DNA of 64,000 bases from an uncultured Oscillospiraceae bacterium (GTDB lineage: Bacteria; Bacillota; Clostridia; Oscillospirales; Ruminococcaceae): the NCBI GenBank assembly GCA_910586535.1, contig CAJUHS010000001.1, positions 186,396 through 250,395 on the forward strand, in the 5' to 3' direction. Shown in pieces: positions 26,585-37,298 of this stretch. Each line of letters starts with the position of its first letter. Positions within the stretch are counted from its first letter, which is position 1. The notes beneath the pieces are model-generated. The model was not told where the DNA came from, did not search any database, and saw only the letters and a list, made by a program, of their open reading frames with translations. The position numbers and the translations under genes were made by a program.

Positions 26585-26625
26585 ACAGTGTACGGGCGGA
26601 TGTTCGTACACTGTTTCATTTTATT
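26585..26625 (+). terminator. Terminator of the fructokinase gene
   Basis: ACAGTGTACG (26585-26594) pairs perfectly with CGTACACTGT (26605-26614), followed by TTCATTTTATTT. Confidence 0.9.
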
Positions 26626-27300
26626 TCGGAACAGTATCGGATTTTTCTAAAAAATTTATCGGAAACTTACTGGCTCTCAACCGCGCTTTAAATTTATACT
26701 ATAATATAGAGTGCGCGCCTCGATGTAAAATTCAAATCGAAGATAGGAAAGTTTGCAAAAGTATGCAGGGATAGCCGTTTCTACGCTTCGCTGCTGCGGC
26801 GAGCAGAGGCTGTTCCGTCCGGCGTACATTGGATTATCCATAACATTTGGAGTGTGAAATACACGATTTTATCCTCATTGACTCTTGTCGTTAATCGGCA
26901 AAAATGTACCCGTAGATTTGTCCGGCAAGATAATTGCTGTCCTACGCGAACAGAGTTCCAATTTCATCCAGACGCAGTTATTGTTGACAGGCAGCGGCGG
27001 CGGCACATTTTATGCTCTTTTAAGCGGTACTTCAGAAAATAGCTGTAAGACAATATCAGAATTAGCCTGTGCATACAAAAATATCCCCTTGCTTCCATAA
27101 TAAAGCAAGGGGATTCCCCTTTCCCGCCCTCCGGCAGACGGCGTACGGTAGTAAAAATAATGAGTAAAAACGCGGCTGTAACAATGCTGAGCGTTAATAT
27201 GCCTGTGCGATACGCTCCGTTCCGCATTAGCTGAGTCTTGAAAACGTCAAGCCGTTTACACCCTCTTCTGCCGGAAAAACCAATACTGCAAAGACAGCTT
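26626..27300. other. Unexplained 675-bp intergenic region
   Basis: There is no convincing gene here. A TATAAT at 26700-26705 lacks a good -35 box. A plus-strand frame from about 26885 to 27100 (71 codons, TTG start, no ribosome site) reads protein-like in its second half (FIQTQLLLTGSGGGTFYALL) and ends exactly at a strong hairpin. An 87-codon minus-strand frame (26964-27227) has a hydrophobic N-terminal segment but also lacks a ribosome site and runs through that hairpin. The region may hold gene remnants or an uncharacterised RNA. Confidence 0.4.
27083..27114. terminator. Strong hairpin, possible terminator (minus-strand tail)
   Basis: ATCCCCTTGCTT pairs perfectly over 12 bp with AAGCAAGGGGAT around an 8-nt loop. 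On the minus strand it is followed by ATTTTTG, so it could end a minus-strand transcript coming from the DIP1984 gene about 190 bp upstream. Confidence 0.6.
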
Positions 27301-27753
27301 TTAAATCAAATCGGTCGACCAGTTAAGTTCCTGAATCTTAACATTAAGCTTCCGTATCTCTTCGGAAAGCTCGTCGGATTTTTTTTGCAGCTCCCTGACG
27401 CTAACAGTGCTGACAACACGTATTTCCTTGTTGGAGTACCTGTCGGTCTTTGCACTGGCGGATGCAAGGAAATTTCTGAGTATGGAGCTTTTAAGGGACA
27501 GCGTATCCTTGGCAGCTATCATTTCCGTCAGTGATTTTCCATTATGCATGGTCTTGCTGTTGGTAAGATTTATGCGTGAGATCAGTTCTTCCAGCTGACC
27601 TGTGAGACGGTCAAGCTCCCCGAGCAGTTCCGCTGGGTCTTCTGCAGGAGAATCGCCCTCCTGTACCTTAGCGTTTGCTGTAAGACGTTCGCTTAACTGC
27701 GACAGACGTTTTGAGACATCTGCGCGAAGATTTAAAGCTTCCGCAAGTTTCAT
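27301..27753 (-). CDS. DIP1984 family protein
   Basis: A 150-residue, almost entirely alpha-helical protein that resembles the DIP1984/septicolysin-like family: MKLAEALNLRADVSKRLSQL, then a Leu/Glu heptad region, NSKTMHNGKSLTEMIA, and a C-terminal coiled coil ending ELNWSTDLI. Its function is unknown and no toxin activity should be assumed. The ATG at 27753 has AAAGGAGA at good spacing; a GTG nine bases earlier does not. It is a single gene. Confidence 0.85.
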   Translation of the reverse strand: MKLAEALNLRADVSKRLSQLSERLTANAKVQEGDSPAEDPAELLGELDRLTGQLEELISRINLTNSKTMHNGKSLTEMIAAKDTLSLKSSILRNFLASASAKTDRYSNKEIRVVSTVSVRELQKKSDELSEEIRKLNVKIQELNWSTDLI

Positions 27754-27874
27754 GCGCTTCACTCTCCTTTCAGTGATACAGTTACTGTGTACAGTATAGC
27801 ATTAAGCGAGAAAAAAGTCAATGTTTCCCGCTTTATCGGAAAAATTGATTTTTATGCCTTTTTTTATTATGGTA

Positions 27875-27903
27875 TTGACAAAACCGCTTTTTTCTGGTAT
27901 AAT
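27875..27903 (+). promoter_or_regulatory. Perfect sigma-A consensus promoter of the symporter gene
   Basis: TTGACA (27875-27880), 17-bp spacer and TATAAT (27898-27903), all 12 bases at consensus. The ATG at 27969 follows GCAAAGGAGC. Confidence 0.85.
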
Positions 27904-27968
27904 ATAAATACTTTATCGCTTTAAAGCTTACCAGATTTTATGTAATAAAGCAAAGGAGCTGTTTTTTT

Positions 27969-29558
27969 ATGATCTACGCAATACTTATAGCATATCTGGC
28001 GGTGATGCTTGGTATAGGCGTTTACTGCCGCAAAAAAACTTCGTCGGTATCGGATTTCGTCCTCGGCGGAAGAAGCCTTGGCGGCTGGTTCACGGCATTC
28101 GCATACGGCACATCCTACTTTTCAGCAGTAGTGTTTATCGGCTACGCTGGACAGTTCGGCTGGAGCTACGGGGTTTCTGCCGCATGGATAGGCATAGGAA
28201 ACGCCGTTATCGGCTCAATGCTTGCATGGATGATTTTGGGAAAACGCACCCGAATTATTTCCAAGCACCTTAACGCGTCCACAATGCCGGAATATTTTGA
28301 AAAAAGATATTCCTCAAAGAGCCTGAAAATCGTTTCGGCAATAATCGTTTTCCTGTTCCTCATTCCCTATACCGCCTCGGTCTACAACGGACTTTCCCGC
28401 CTGTTCGGAATGGCGTTCAACATTCCGTATTCCGCGTGCCTCATCGGTATGGCTGTACTTACGGCGGCATACGTTATCCTCGGCGGCTATAAGGCTACTG
28501 CGATAAACGACTTTGTTCAGGGCATAATAATGCTTATAGGCATTGCTGCTGTAGTCATCTGCGTAATAAACGGTCAGGGCGGCTGGGGTGCAGCTCTTGA
28601 TTCTCTCGGAACTATATCGGACAAAGGCGTACCAGAAAACAGTCTGAACAGTCTGTTCGGACCGGACCCCATAAACCTTATCGGGGTGATCATACTTACA
28701 TCTCTCGGCACATGGGGACTTCCCCAGATGGTGCAGAAGTTCTACGCTATAAAGGACAACAAGGCTATCACCCGCGGAACTATAATCTCCACGGTTTTCG
28801 CCCTTGTTGTAGCTGGAGGCTCCTACCTTATGGGAGGCTTCGGAAGACTTTATGGAGCAGCTGACGCGGACACCGCCGCCGCAACGGGACGCACTCTTAT
28901 CGAAACAGGCTCAAACGGAAAGCTTGCCTTTGACTCTATCGTTCCCGCAATGCTCCGTTCGGCTCTGCCTGAGATACTTATAGGAATAGTAGTTGTGCTG
29001 GTGCTGTCGGCTTCAATGTCAACGCTGTCCTCGCTGGTACTCACGTCAAGCTCTACACTTACTATCGACCTTATCAAACCTTTCATGAAAAAGGAAATGG
29101 ACGACAAAAAGCAGGTTTTGGTAATGCGCATTCTTATAGCGGTATTCCTAATAGTATCAGTAATAATCGCGCTCAATCCCAACGCATACATTTCCACGCT
29201 TATGTCTATCTCATGGGGAGCACTGGCGGGAGCTTTCCTTGCTCCGTTCATGTACGGACTTTTCTCACGCAAGGTGACCTCTGCCGCTGTGTGGGCAAGC
29301 TTTGTCACGGGTATCGGCATAACCGTTGTACATATGATAATTTTCAGCCTCGGATTCTTCCCCGAAGCTACGAAAGCGGCGGCTTCCTTAAAGCTTAACA
29401 TGGCTTCCCCTATCAACGCCGGAGCTATTGCAATGATAGTGGGACTTATCGTAGTACCGGTCGTAAGCGCATTTACAAAAGTAAAAAATCCCGAAAAGGT
29501 GAAGGAAATTTTTGCCGACTGCGAAAAACAGCTTGCAACAGATTCCACAGAAAAGTAG
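27969..29558 (+). CDS. Sodium:solute symporter (SSS family)
   Basis: A 529-residue transporter with about 13 membrane helices. The family signature is visible in SDFVLGGRSLGGW and the long TM2-TM3 region (AYGTSYFSAVVFIGYAG), plus SASMSTLSSLVLTSSS in TM8, which supplies sodium ligands. Sodium-coupled uptake of a small organic solute is expected; proline, sugars and carboxylates are all possible. It has a consensus promoter, with spoVT downstream after a 156-bp gap. Confidence 0.92.
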   Translation: MIYAILIAYLAVMLGIGVYCRKKTSSVSDFVLGGRSLGGWFTAFAYGTSYFSAVVFIGYAGQFGWSYGVSAAWIGIGNAVIGSMLAWMILGKRTRIISKHLNASTMPEYFEKRYSSKSLKIVSAIIVFLFLIPYTASVYNGLSRLFGMAFNIPYSACLIGMAVLTAAYVILGGYKATAINDFVQGIIMLIGIAAVVICVINGQGGWGAALDSLGTISDKGVPENSLNSLFGPDPINLIGVIILTSLGTWGLPQMVQKFYAIKDNKAITRGTIISTVFALVVAGGSYLMGGFGRLYGAADADTAAATGRTLIETGSNGKLAFDSIVPAMLRSALPEILIGIVVVLVLSASMSTLSSLVLTSSSTLTIDLIKPFMKKEMDDKKQVLVMRILIAVFLIVSVIIALNPNAYISTLMSISWGALAGAFLAPFMYGLFSRKVTSAAVWASFVTGIGITVVHMIIFSLGFFPEATKAAASLKLNMASPINAGAIAMIVGLIVVPVVSAFTKVKNPEKVKEIFADCEKQLATDSTEK

Positions 29559-29714
29559 ATTTTATACCCTTTTTATTGGACTCGTATTTTTGGGATAATT
29601 GCCGTAAAATGTCAAAAACAGTTTTAATAATGAAATGTATAATCCAAAATCTCCGTGAAAAACTATTAAAGCAACAAAATTAATGCTATAAAAATTAAAA
29701 CGGAGGAATATAAA

Positions 29715-30257
29715 ATGAAAGCAACGGGTATTGTCAGAAGAATTGACGACCTCGGGCGCGTGGTTATTCCCAAGGAAATAAGACGTACCATGCGTATCCG
29801 CGAGGGAGACCCACTTGAAATCTACACAAGCAACGACGGCGAAGTCATCTTTAAAAAATACAGCGCGATAAATGAAATGGCAGGCTCTGCGGCTCAGGTC
29901 GCTGAGGTCATGACAAAGCTTGCAAACTGTCCAACCGTGGTCTTTGACCGCGATCATGTAGTAGCGGTCGCAGGCGTTCAGAAAAAAGAGTTCAATGAAA
30001 GACGCGTTTCCCAGGCTCTGGAGGAGTACCTTGAAAGCCGCAAGAACTATCTTTACACATCTCATAACGACGCAAAGGTCTTTCCAGTGGAGGGTATCGA
30101 CCGTCCCGCAATAGCCTGCTCGCCCATACTTGCTTCGGGCGATGTTACAGGTGCGGTGGCTTTTCTTGCTCCCAACAACGAAGCTGTGGCAAGCGAAGTT
30201 CAGCAGAACCTTATTCAGGCAGCAGCCCAGTTCCTTGGCAAACAGATCGAAGAATGA
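29715..30257 (+). CDS. spoVT: Stage V sporulation protein T
   Basis: A 180-residue regulator. The N-terminal AbrB-type swapped-hairpin DNA-binding domain is MKATGIVRRIDDLGRVVIPK with EIRRTMRIREGDPLEIY. The C-terminal GAF-like domain (about 60-178) matches B. subtilis SpoVT. In spore formers it adjusts forespore gene expression under sigma-G. It indicates a sporulation heritage, not proof that the organism sporulates. AACGGAGGA precedes the ATG. Confidence 0.95.
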   Translation: MKATGIVRRIDDLGRVVIPKEIRRTMRIREGDPLEIYTSNDGEVIFKKYSAINEMAGSAAQVAEVMTKLANCPTVVFDRDHVVAVAGVQKKEFNERRVSQALEEYLESRKNYLYTSHNDAKVFPVEGIDRPAIACSPILASGDVTGAVAFLAPNNEAVASEVQQNLIQAAAQFLGKQIEE

Positions 30258-30260
30258 CCA

Positions 30261-30300
30261 AAAACCGGATTCCCCAATCGGGATATCCGGTTTTGTTTTT
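30261..30300 (+). terminator. Terminator of spoVT
   Basis: AAAACCGGAT pairs with ATCCGGTTTT and is followed by GTTTTT, 3 bp after the spoVT stop codon. Confidence 0.9.
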
Positions 30301-30380
30301 GCATAGTAAGCTTCTAAATTTTGGCAAATTAATATTAAACGGAATCTGCCCCGTCAGAGGCATATCCCGTTTTCTGCAAT

Positions 30381-30827
30381 TTATTTTCTCCTGGACTGAC
30401 TTCTGCGCTTGTTATCAATGACCTTTTTAAGATCTCCCATACGCTCGTCGGAGCTTTGCTTAAATTTATTAAGCATATCCTCAAACGCCGCCTCGGGGGT
30501 CTGCGGAAGCTTTTCCTGCTGTGGCTGCTGCCTTGCGCCGTCGGAACGTCTCGGTCCTCCTCCTCGTTTAAAATCCTTTCGTCCGGGGGGAGTGTCCAGC
30601 GCCTTTTTGATAGAAAGAGATATCTTGCCGTCGTCGTTTACCGCAAGAACTCTTACTTTAACGCTCTGTCCCTCGGTAAGGTGATCCTTTATCTCGCTGA
30701 CAAAGGTGTTCGCCACTTCGCTGATATGTACCATTCCCGTGGTTCCCGGTTCGATCTCCACAAACGCGCCGAATTTTGTAATTCCCGTAACCTTTCCCTC
30801 GTAAATTTTTCCTACATCCAACTGCAT
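30381..30827 (-). CDS. S1 domain RNA-binding protein (YabR-like)
   Basis: A 148-residue protein. Residues 1-72 form one S1 RNA-binding domain (VGKIYEGKVTGITKFGAFVE, then VHISEVANTFV). The tail is basic, Arg/Gln-rich and probably disordered, ending NKRRSQSRRK. It is the last gene of the yabP-yabQ-divIC-yabR order known from B. subtilis, where the homologue is a general RNA-binding protein. Confidence 0.9.
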   Translation of the reverse strand: MQLDVGKIYEGKVTGITKFGAFVEIEPGTTGMVHISEVANTFVSEIKDHLTEGQSVKVRVLAVNDDGKISLSIKKALDTPPGRKDFKRGGGPRRSDGARQQPQQEKLPQTPEAAFEDMLNKFKQSSDERMGDLKKVIDNKRRSQSRRK

Positions 30828-30905
30828 AAAAAACTTTTTAATCCTCTCGTTTGAATATTTATTTGACCCCGCATGGGGACAATTTCCTTATCATTTTATT
30901 AGGTA

Positions 30906-31274
30906 TTATTTCCCCGCAGTATCGTAAAACCTGCGCTCATTGGGATAGGCGTAGCCCAGAACCTCGACGGCGTAACGTTCCATAAATGCACGCTCGTCCT
31001 CCTCGGAAAGAATACTGAGGTATTCTGCATTCTGCTCCTCAAGCTTTTCTGCCTGCTCGTAAAGAAGATTGAGCTCCTGCTTTTTCTCGGCGATCTCAGC
31101 CTGAGTCATAATTATGGAGGTAACGCAGTACATAACAAAAACGAAGCTTGTAATTGTGATAATAAACCTCATCAGCGGACTTGTCTGTCTTTTATTTATG
31201 CTCAGTCTTTTTTTCCTTACCGCCTGAGCGTTTTTTCTGATTTTTTCAGCTTTGCGGGCTTCAGCCTCGTTCAC
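30906..31274 (-). CDS. divIC: Septum formation initiator DivIC/FtsL-like
   Basis: A 122-residue bitopic membrane protein: basic cytoplasmic N-terminus (about 1-32), one transmembrane helix (about 33-55), then a leucine-zipper-like coiled coil (AEIAEKKQELNLLYEQAEKL) and a short external domain ending EVLGYAYPNERRFYDT, as in DivIC. It would join DivIB and FtsL in the division complex. It starts 5 bp after yabQ. Confidence 0.88.
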   Translation of the reverse strand: MNEAEARKAEKIRKNAQAVRKKRLSINKRQTSPLMRFIITITSFVFVMYCVTSIIMTQAEIAEKKQELNLLYEQAEKLEEQNAEYLSILSEEDERAFMERYAVEVLGYAYPNERRFYDTAGK

Positions 31275-31279
31275 CTATG

Positions 31280-31837
31280 TCACCTCCGACCTTTCTGCCT
31301 GCTGCGCACAAACTGCAAACCCAATTTTGCATTCTTATTATACACCAACCTCGGGACTTTTTGCAAGGGTTTTTTAATACTTCTTTCCGTTTTTTTCGAT
31401 TTTCTATAAATTTGTATAAAAAAGAGGCGGACTTTTTGACATAAATTTTTTAATAATTTTACGATCGGTTCAAATAGTACGGAATATACTTTGCGTAAAA
31501 CTTGTCTTACAGATTCAGCTGTACGCCTTAGGACTCCCGTGATAAGGTTCCCTATTGTAAGTATGTACAGCGCAAACCCCGCCAGCGAACCAAAAAACAT
31601 AAAAAAGCGCAGACTTCCCCCGCATACCGCTGTGGAATAGCAGAATATGCAGAAGCCGTATATAAGCCAGAAAAGCACGTCCTGAACAGCCAGAGGCGTC
31701 CTTTTAGCGGCGGGAGGGAAAAGTATCCTAAACACGCGGAAGACGTCGTACACAATGCCCAGAGCCGCACCAAGAACCACGGACAGCAGAAAAAAAGCGG
31801 TCTGCTGGGATACGGAAAAGAAAGTTTCTATCTGCAA
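31280..31837 (-). CDS. yabQ: Spore cortex biosynthesis protein YabQ
   Basis: A 185-residue membrane protein with about four helices in the first 100 residues and a basic C-terminal tail. The family start is recognisable (QTAFFLLSVVLGAALGIVYD, VFRVFR). The best start is TTG at 31837 behind GAGGTGAG; a longer frame from 31918 would overlap yabP. B. subtilis YabQ is needed for spore cortex formation. Confidence 0.88.
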   Translation of the reverse strand: MQIETFFSVSQQTAFFLLSVVLGAALGIVYDVFRVFRILFPPAAKRTPLAVQDVLFWLIYGFCIFCYSTAVCGGSLRFFMFFGSLAGFALYILTIGNLITGVLRRTAESVRQVLRKVYSVLFEPIVKLLKNLCQKVRLFFIQIYRKSKKTERSIKKPLQKVPRLVYNKNAKLGLQFVRSRQKGRR

Positions 31838-31856
31838 AAGCTCACCTCGCCTCTTA

Positions 31857-32153
31857 TCAGCGGAAAATTTTCCCGACAAAGGACAGCGGAGAACGGCGGT
31901 CGGGATCGCCGTATACAATACTTTTTATTTCACCCTCAATGTTCATCTCGCCGCTTTCGACCGAGAGGTCGTTTACGTGCAGATCGCTGCCGCGGACGGT
32001 CAGCTCACCCATCGTGGTGTACAGCAGCACTGTGTTTTCATCGAAGCTGTCCACGTCAGTAACGCCGGAAACGGACATTTTTTTGCGTCCCTCAAGAATA
32101 ATATTGTGTATGCTGTTCTGAACCTGAGTTTTTTTGTTTACTTCATTCATCAT
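31857..32153 (-). CDS. yabP: Sporulation protein YabP
   Basis: A 98-residue protein with the YabP/YqfC beta-rich core (HNIILEGRKKMSVSGVTDVD, SFDENTVLLYTTMGELTVRG, then LHVNDLSVESGEM). The ATG follows AAAGGAGCG. It starts the yabP-yabQ-divIC-yabR block; no terminator or promoter lies between it and yabQ. Confidence 0.92.
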   Translation of the reverse strand: MMNEVNKKTQVQNSIHNIILEGRKKMSVSGVTDVDSFDENTVLLYTTMGELTVRGSDLHVNDLSVESGEMNIEGEIKSIVYGDPDRRSPLSFVGKIFR

Positions 32154-32241
32154 AAGCGCTCCTTTATATTGTTGTTATCCGAATTTCCCGCAGCCCTGCG
32201 GACTGATCAAAGATCAAACTGCTTAATTATATGCTTTGTCC

Positions 32242-32280
32242 CGAAAAAAAAGAACGTCCCCCGCCTATGTGACGGGGAAC
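32242..32280 (-). terminator. Terminator of guaB
   Basis: GTTCCCCG and CGGGGGAC form an 8-bp stem on the minus strand, followed by GTTCTTTTTTTT, 14 bp after the guaB stop codon. Confidence 0.88.
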
Positions 32281-32294
32281 GCCGAAATGCTTGG

Positions 32295-33852
<1,558 letters not shown>

Positions 33853-33949
33853 TAGAATTTCCGCAAATTCCGGTATAAAAAAAAGCTGTTAATCCGACAA
33901 ACTTTTTGTGCATTTTTTCGTATTAAAAAAAGCTGTATTCGACCGTTGG

Positions 33950-35122
33950 TCAAGCAATCTTTCCGCTGTCTTTCAGAAGCTTGTAAAGCATGGGCTCAAA
34001 GGAAAATTCCTTCATAAGGTTTTTCACCTCGTCCAGATATTTTTCTTTGCCCTTTACGGTACCGCCGCGCTTTACCGCCCGAATCAGAATATTTTTCGGA
34101 GTATGCTCAAAGTCAACAAATTCAAGAAGCTGGGTCTTATAGCCGCAGTATTCGAGCAGGTTTGCCCGCACCGCGTCCGTACAGAGTGCGGCGGTACGTT
34201 CCTTTATAATGCCGTACCGCGTAAGAATCGAAAGCTTGCCGGACTTCATCTGACCGTTAAGCTCGTGCTGACAGCACGGTACTGAGAATATCATGTCCGC
34301 GCCCCGCATGACCGCGTTGTGCAGAGCGAAATCCGTGGCAGTATCGCAGGCATGGAGCGTTACCACCATATCAGCCTTTCCCTGCTCAGAGGCATTGCCG
34401 ATGTCCCCAACCTCAAATCGAAGACTTTTGTAGCCGTATCTTTCCGCAGCTGCATTGCAGTTTCTGATAACGTCTGCTTTCAGATCGAGACCCAGCATTT
34501 CCGTTTCAATGCCGAGTATCTCTGTAAAGTAATGGTACAGCACAAAGGTCAGATAAGACTTTCCGCAGCCGAAATCTATGACTTTCAGAGACTTGCCGCC
34601 TTTCTCAAAACCACGTTCTTTCAGAGCGTCGCCGATAATTTCCGCAAAACGGTTTATCTGGCGGAACTTTCCGTACATAGGCTTTGCAACCCTGCCTTCC
34701 TTGGTAAAGACGCCCATATCCACCAGCGCGGGAAACGGCTTGTCCTCGGGGATAATATAATTTTTCACCTTGTTATGGGACAGCTCTGCTTTAGGTGCAG
34801 AGCCCTGCAAACGTTTTTTACCAAGCGAAACAGCACCTTTTTTGGACACCATAAGATTGTATTCAAACGTGTTTCCCCATGAATTAAGCTGCTTCCAGCC
34901 CTGCTCCAAAAGCTTTCCGCAGCAGCTTTTGACAGCCTCGCCGTTGGGCAGGTTTTCGTGAAAGACTTGCTTTTCCGTGTATTTTTCCGCCTGATACCCG
35001 CGTTCCTTTTTAAGAAGGTTTATTTTAATATACTCACAGTCTTTAGGCGGTTTGCTGACGACTATTTTAAAGGGACTGTCCGATTCAAAAATATTATCAA
35101 TATACGATGAAAATTCGTTCAT
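33950..35122 (-). CDS. Class I SAM-dependent methyltransferase (Methyltransf_32-like)
   Basis: A protein of about 390 residues. An N-terminal region of unknown fold precedes the Rossmann domain, whose SAM-binding motif is VIDFGCGKSYLTFVLYHYF, followed by GLDLKADVI and the motif VTLHACDTATDFAL. The latter and PCCQHELN are typical of a family related to eukaryotic GSTCD, whose substrate is unknown. The start is uncertain: ATG at 35122 and GTG at 35140 are candidates behind GAAAGGAGGA, and the frame is open to 35203. Confidence 0.82.
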   Translation of the reverse strand: MNEFSSYIDNIFESDSPFKIVVSKPPKDCEYIKINLLKKERGYQAEKYTEKQVFHENLPNGEAVKSCCGKLLEQGWKQLNSWGNTFEYNLMVSKKGAVSLGKKRLQGSAPKAELSHNKVKNYIIPEDKPFPALVDMGVFTKEGRVAKPMYGKFRQINRFAEIIGDALKERGFEKGGKSLKVIDFGCGKSYLTFVLYHYFTEILGIETEMLGLDLKADVIRNCNAAAERYGYKSLRFEVGDIGNASEQGKADMVVTLHACDTATDFALHNAVMRGADMIFSVPCCQHELNGQMKSGKLSILTRYGIIKERTAALCTDAVRANLLEYCGYKTQLLEFVDFEHTPKNILIRAVKRGGTVKGKEKYLDEVKNLMKEFSFEPMLYKLLKDSGKIA

Positions 35123-35230
35123 ATTTACTGTTATTTCCACAGCAGGGAAATGCGTCCTCCTTTCAGGCGGGAACTTGCAGTCCGAACACCTCTTGACGGT
35201 CACGGCTGCAACGGATATGCTTTACTCTTT

Positions 35231-35263
35231 TCGTATACCGTATCCATAAAATACGGTATACGA
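35231..35263. repeat. 13-bp perfect inverted repeat
   Basis: TCGTATACCGTAT and ATACGGTATACGA are separated by 7 nt, between the permease stop (35306) and the methyltransferase gene. No T-run follows on either strand. It may be an mRNA 3' end protector, a weak terminator or an operator. Confidence 0.6.
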
Positions 35264-35305
35264 AGAAAACATCTTGAAATATACAGTTGTGTCAGCGAAC
35301 CATTA

Positions 35306-36571
35306 TTATTCGTACCTCAGAGCCTCGATAGGATCGAGCTTCGCGGCGCGGTTTGCAGGGTAGTAGCCGAAGAAAATTCCTATCGCCATGGAGAACGACA
35401 CCGCAAGCACCATTGCTCCGGCGGAGGGCGGAGCCACAGTTCCGACGATGATACCCGCAACGTTTCCAAGCAGGATACCGCCGATTATTCCGATAAATCC
35501 GCCTATCAGACAGATTATTATGGACTCGATGATAAACTGGCTCCGTATCGCCGAATTGGGCGCGCCCAGAGCCTTGCGGACTCCTATCTCACGTGTACGC
35601 TCCGTTACCGAAACCAGCATGATGTTCATAACGCCTATGCCTCCTACGATAAGGGAGATTCCCGCAATTATGGAAATTACCATGGAAACTATTCCCATGA
35701 CTTGATCCATCATCGCCATTTCGGCTTCTCCAGTCATATAGCGTATCTCTATGCTGTCGTTGTCGCGGTAGTATCGACCGTTCATGTAGTCGCGCACTCT
35801 TTCGCAGAAATCCGTAGGGTCAACGCCGTCGTTTACGAGAGCGTAGTACACGAAAAAGGTCTCTTCGCTCCTGCCGTAGATTTTGGTCAGCGCCCTGTAC
35901 GGAACGTAAATGTCCGTAGACCAGTCCGCAGCCGTGGTGTTCAGGGAGTTCATTGCGCTCATCATGGCGGTCATCTTCGTTTCAAAAACGCCGATAACGG
36001 TAAAATCGTAGCTCTGTCCCAGAAATTTTACTGAAAGCCGCTGTCCCAGGGCTTCTTTTATCCCGCCGTAAAGCTTTAACGCCTGCTTTTCGCCGATAAC
36101 GCAAACGTGCGCACCCTTGGCAAGGTCTTTGTCGTTTATGTACCGTCCGGCGATTATCTCGTCCGACGTGCGGGAGATATAGCCGGGATTTACGCCGTTT
36201 ATAAAAACGTCAAGGTCTTCACGGTTAAATTTTACCTTTCCGCTTTCGTATCCGCCGCTGATTACAATATCCTGAATATCGTCAGCAAAACGCTTTGATA
36301 CGTTTTCTATCATTTCCTCGGTTATCAGATCCTCGGTCATATAGTAGTCGCGCACATAGTCGGGCTTCATTGATATCTGGAAAGCTACAAGCTTTGAGCC
36401 TCCCTGTGAGTTAAGCGTGTCGGTAAGGCTTTTACGCAGAATGTTGCCCAGCGTGGTTATCATTATAATTGAACTGATACCGATGATGATTCCCAGCATG
36501 GTGAGTATAGCTCTCATTTTGTTGGACTTCAGTGAGGCAAGCGCCATTTTGATGTTTTCAAAAAGATTCAT
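35306..36571 (-). CDS. MacB-like ABC transporter permease
   Basis: A 421-residue protein: one N-terminal helix, a large external MacB_PCD domain (about 45-280) and three C-terminal helices of the FtsX type. The family motif [20 protein letters not shown] is in the loop after the second helix. With the ATPase and the adaptor upstream it forms a MacAB-type export or mechanotransmission complex for peptides, antibiotics or lipids. It overlaps the ATPase gene by 4 bp. Confidence 0.93.
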   Translation of the reverse strand: MNLFENIKMALASLKSNKMRAILTMLGIIIGISSIIMITTLGNILRKSLTDTLNSQGGSKLVAFQISMKPDYVRDYYMTEDLITEEMIENVSKRFADDIQDIVISGGYESGKVKFNREDLDVFINGVNPGYISRTSDEIIAGRYINDKDLAKGAHVCVIGEKQALKLYGGIKEALGQRLSVKFLGQSYDFTVIGVFETKMTAMMSAMNSLNTTAADWSTDIYVPYRALTKIYGRSEETFFVYYALVNDGVDPTDFCERVRDYMNGRYYRDNDSIEIRYMTGEAEMAMMDQVMGIVSMVISIIAGISLIVGGIGVMNIMLVSVTERTREIGVRKALGAPNSAIRSQFIIESIIICLIGGFIGIIGGILLGNVAGIIVGTVAPPSAGAMVLAVSFSMAIGIFFGYYPANRAAKLDPIEALRYE

Positions 36572-37287
36572 TCTGCGGCACCTCCGTTCTGTTCGTTGAG
36601 TATTCTGTCGCTCACGATAGAGCCGTCCGAAAGGGTGATAACTCTGTCGGTCTCTTCGGCAAGGTCGGGGTTGTGTGTGATGAGGACGATAGTTTTGCCC
36701 TGCTCCTTATGAAGCTTGTGGAAGATGTCCATAACAAGCCGTCCCGTTTTGGAGTCCAGCGCACCTGTAGGCTCGTCGGCAAGAATTATGGCGGGATCGT
36801 TCGCCATTGCCCTTGCGATAGCCACTCTCTGCTTCTGACCGCCCGAAAGCTCGTTGGGCATATGTCCCGCTCTGTCGGACATTTCAACCAGTTCGAGGAG
36901 TTCTTTCGCCCGCCTTGCCCGTTCCCTGGAGGACACTCCAGCGTACAGCATTGGCAGTTCCACATTTTTGAGCGCGGACGTTCTTGCAATAAGGTTAAAG
37001 GTCTGGAAAACAAAGCCTATCTTTTTGTTGCGTATGCTTGAAAGCTCGTTGTCGTCTATTTTAGTAATATCTATGCCGTCAAGACTGTAGTGTCCCGCGG
37101 TCTGCCTGTCAAGGGCGCCCACAATGTTCATCAGAGTAGACTTTCCAGAACCTGACGCGCCGACTATGGATACGAACTGTCCCTCCGGAACGGAGATATT
37201 CAGCCCGTGAAGTATCTCCAGCTCGTTGGGAGTACCGATATAGAAACTCTTGACAATGCCTTTCATATCAATGATAGTTTTACTCAT
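36568..37287 (-). CDS. MacB/LolD-type ABC ATPase
   Basis: A 239-residue ATPase. It has Walker [13 protein letters not shown], signature [14 protein letters not shown], Walker [14 protein letters not shown] and the family's MLYAGV segment between them. It powers the permease encoded immediately downstream and lies 11 bp after the adaptor gene. Confidence 0.95.
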   Translation of the reverse strand: MSKTIIDMKGIVKSFYIGTPNELEILHGLNISVPEGQFVSIVGASGSGKSTLMNIVGALDRQTAGHYSLDGIDITKIDDNELSSIRNKKIGFVFQTFNLIARTSALKNVELPMLYAGVSSRERARRAKELLELVEMSDRAGHMPNELSGGQKQRVAIARAMANDPAIILADEPTGALDSKTGRLVMDIFHKLHKEQGKTIVLITHNPDLAEETDRVITLSDGSIVSDRILNEQNGGAAE

Positions 37288-37298
37288 GCCCGTGTCAC

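Noticed and set aside
26964-27227. 87-codon minus-strand frame with a hydrophobic segment
   Set aside because: There is no ribosome site, it runs through a strong hairpin, and its C-terminal half reads like noise; mentioned only as part of the unexplained gap.
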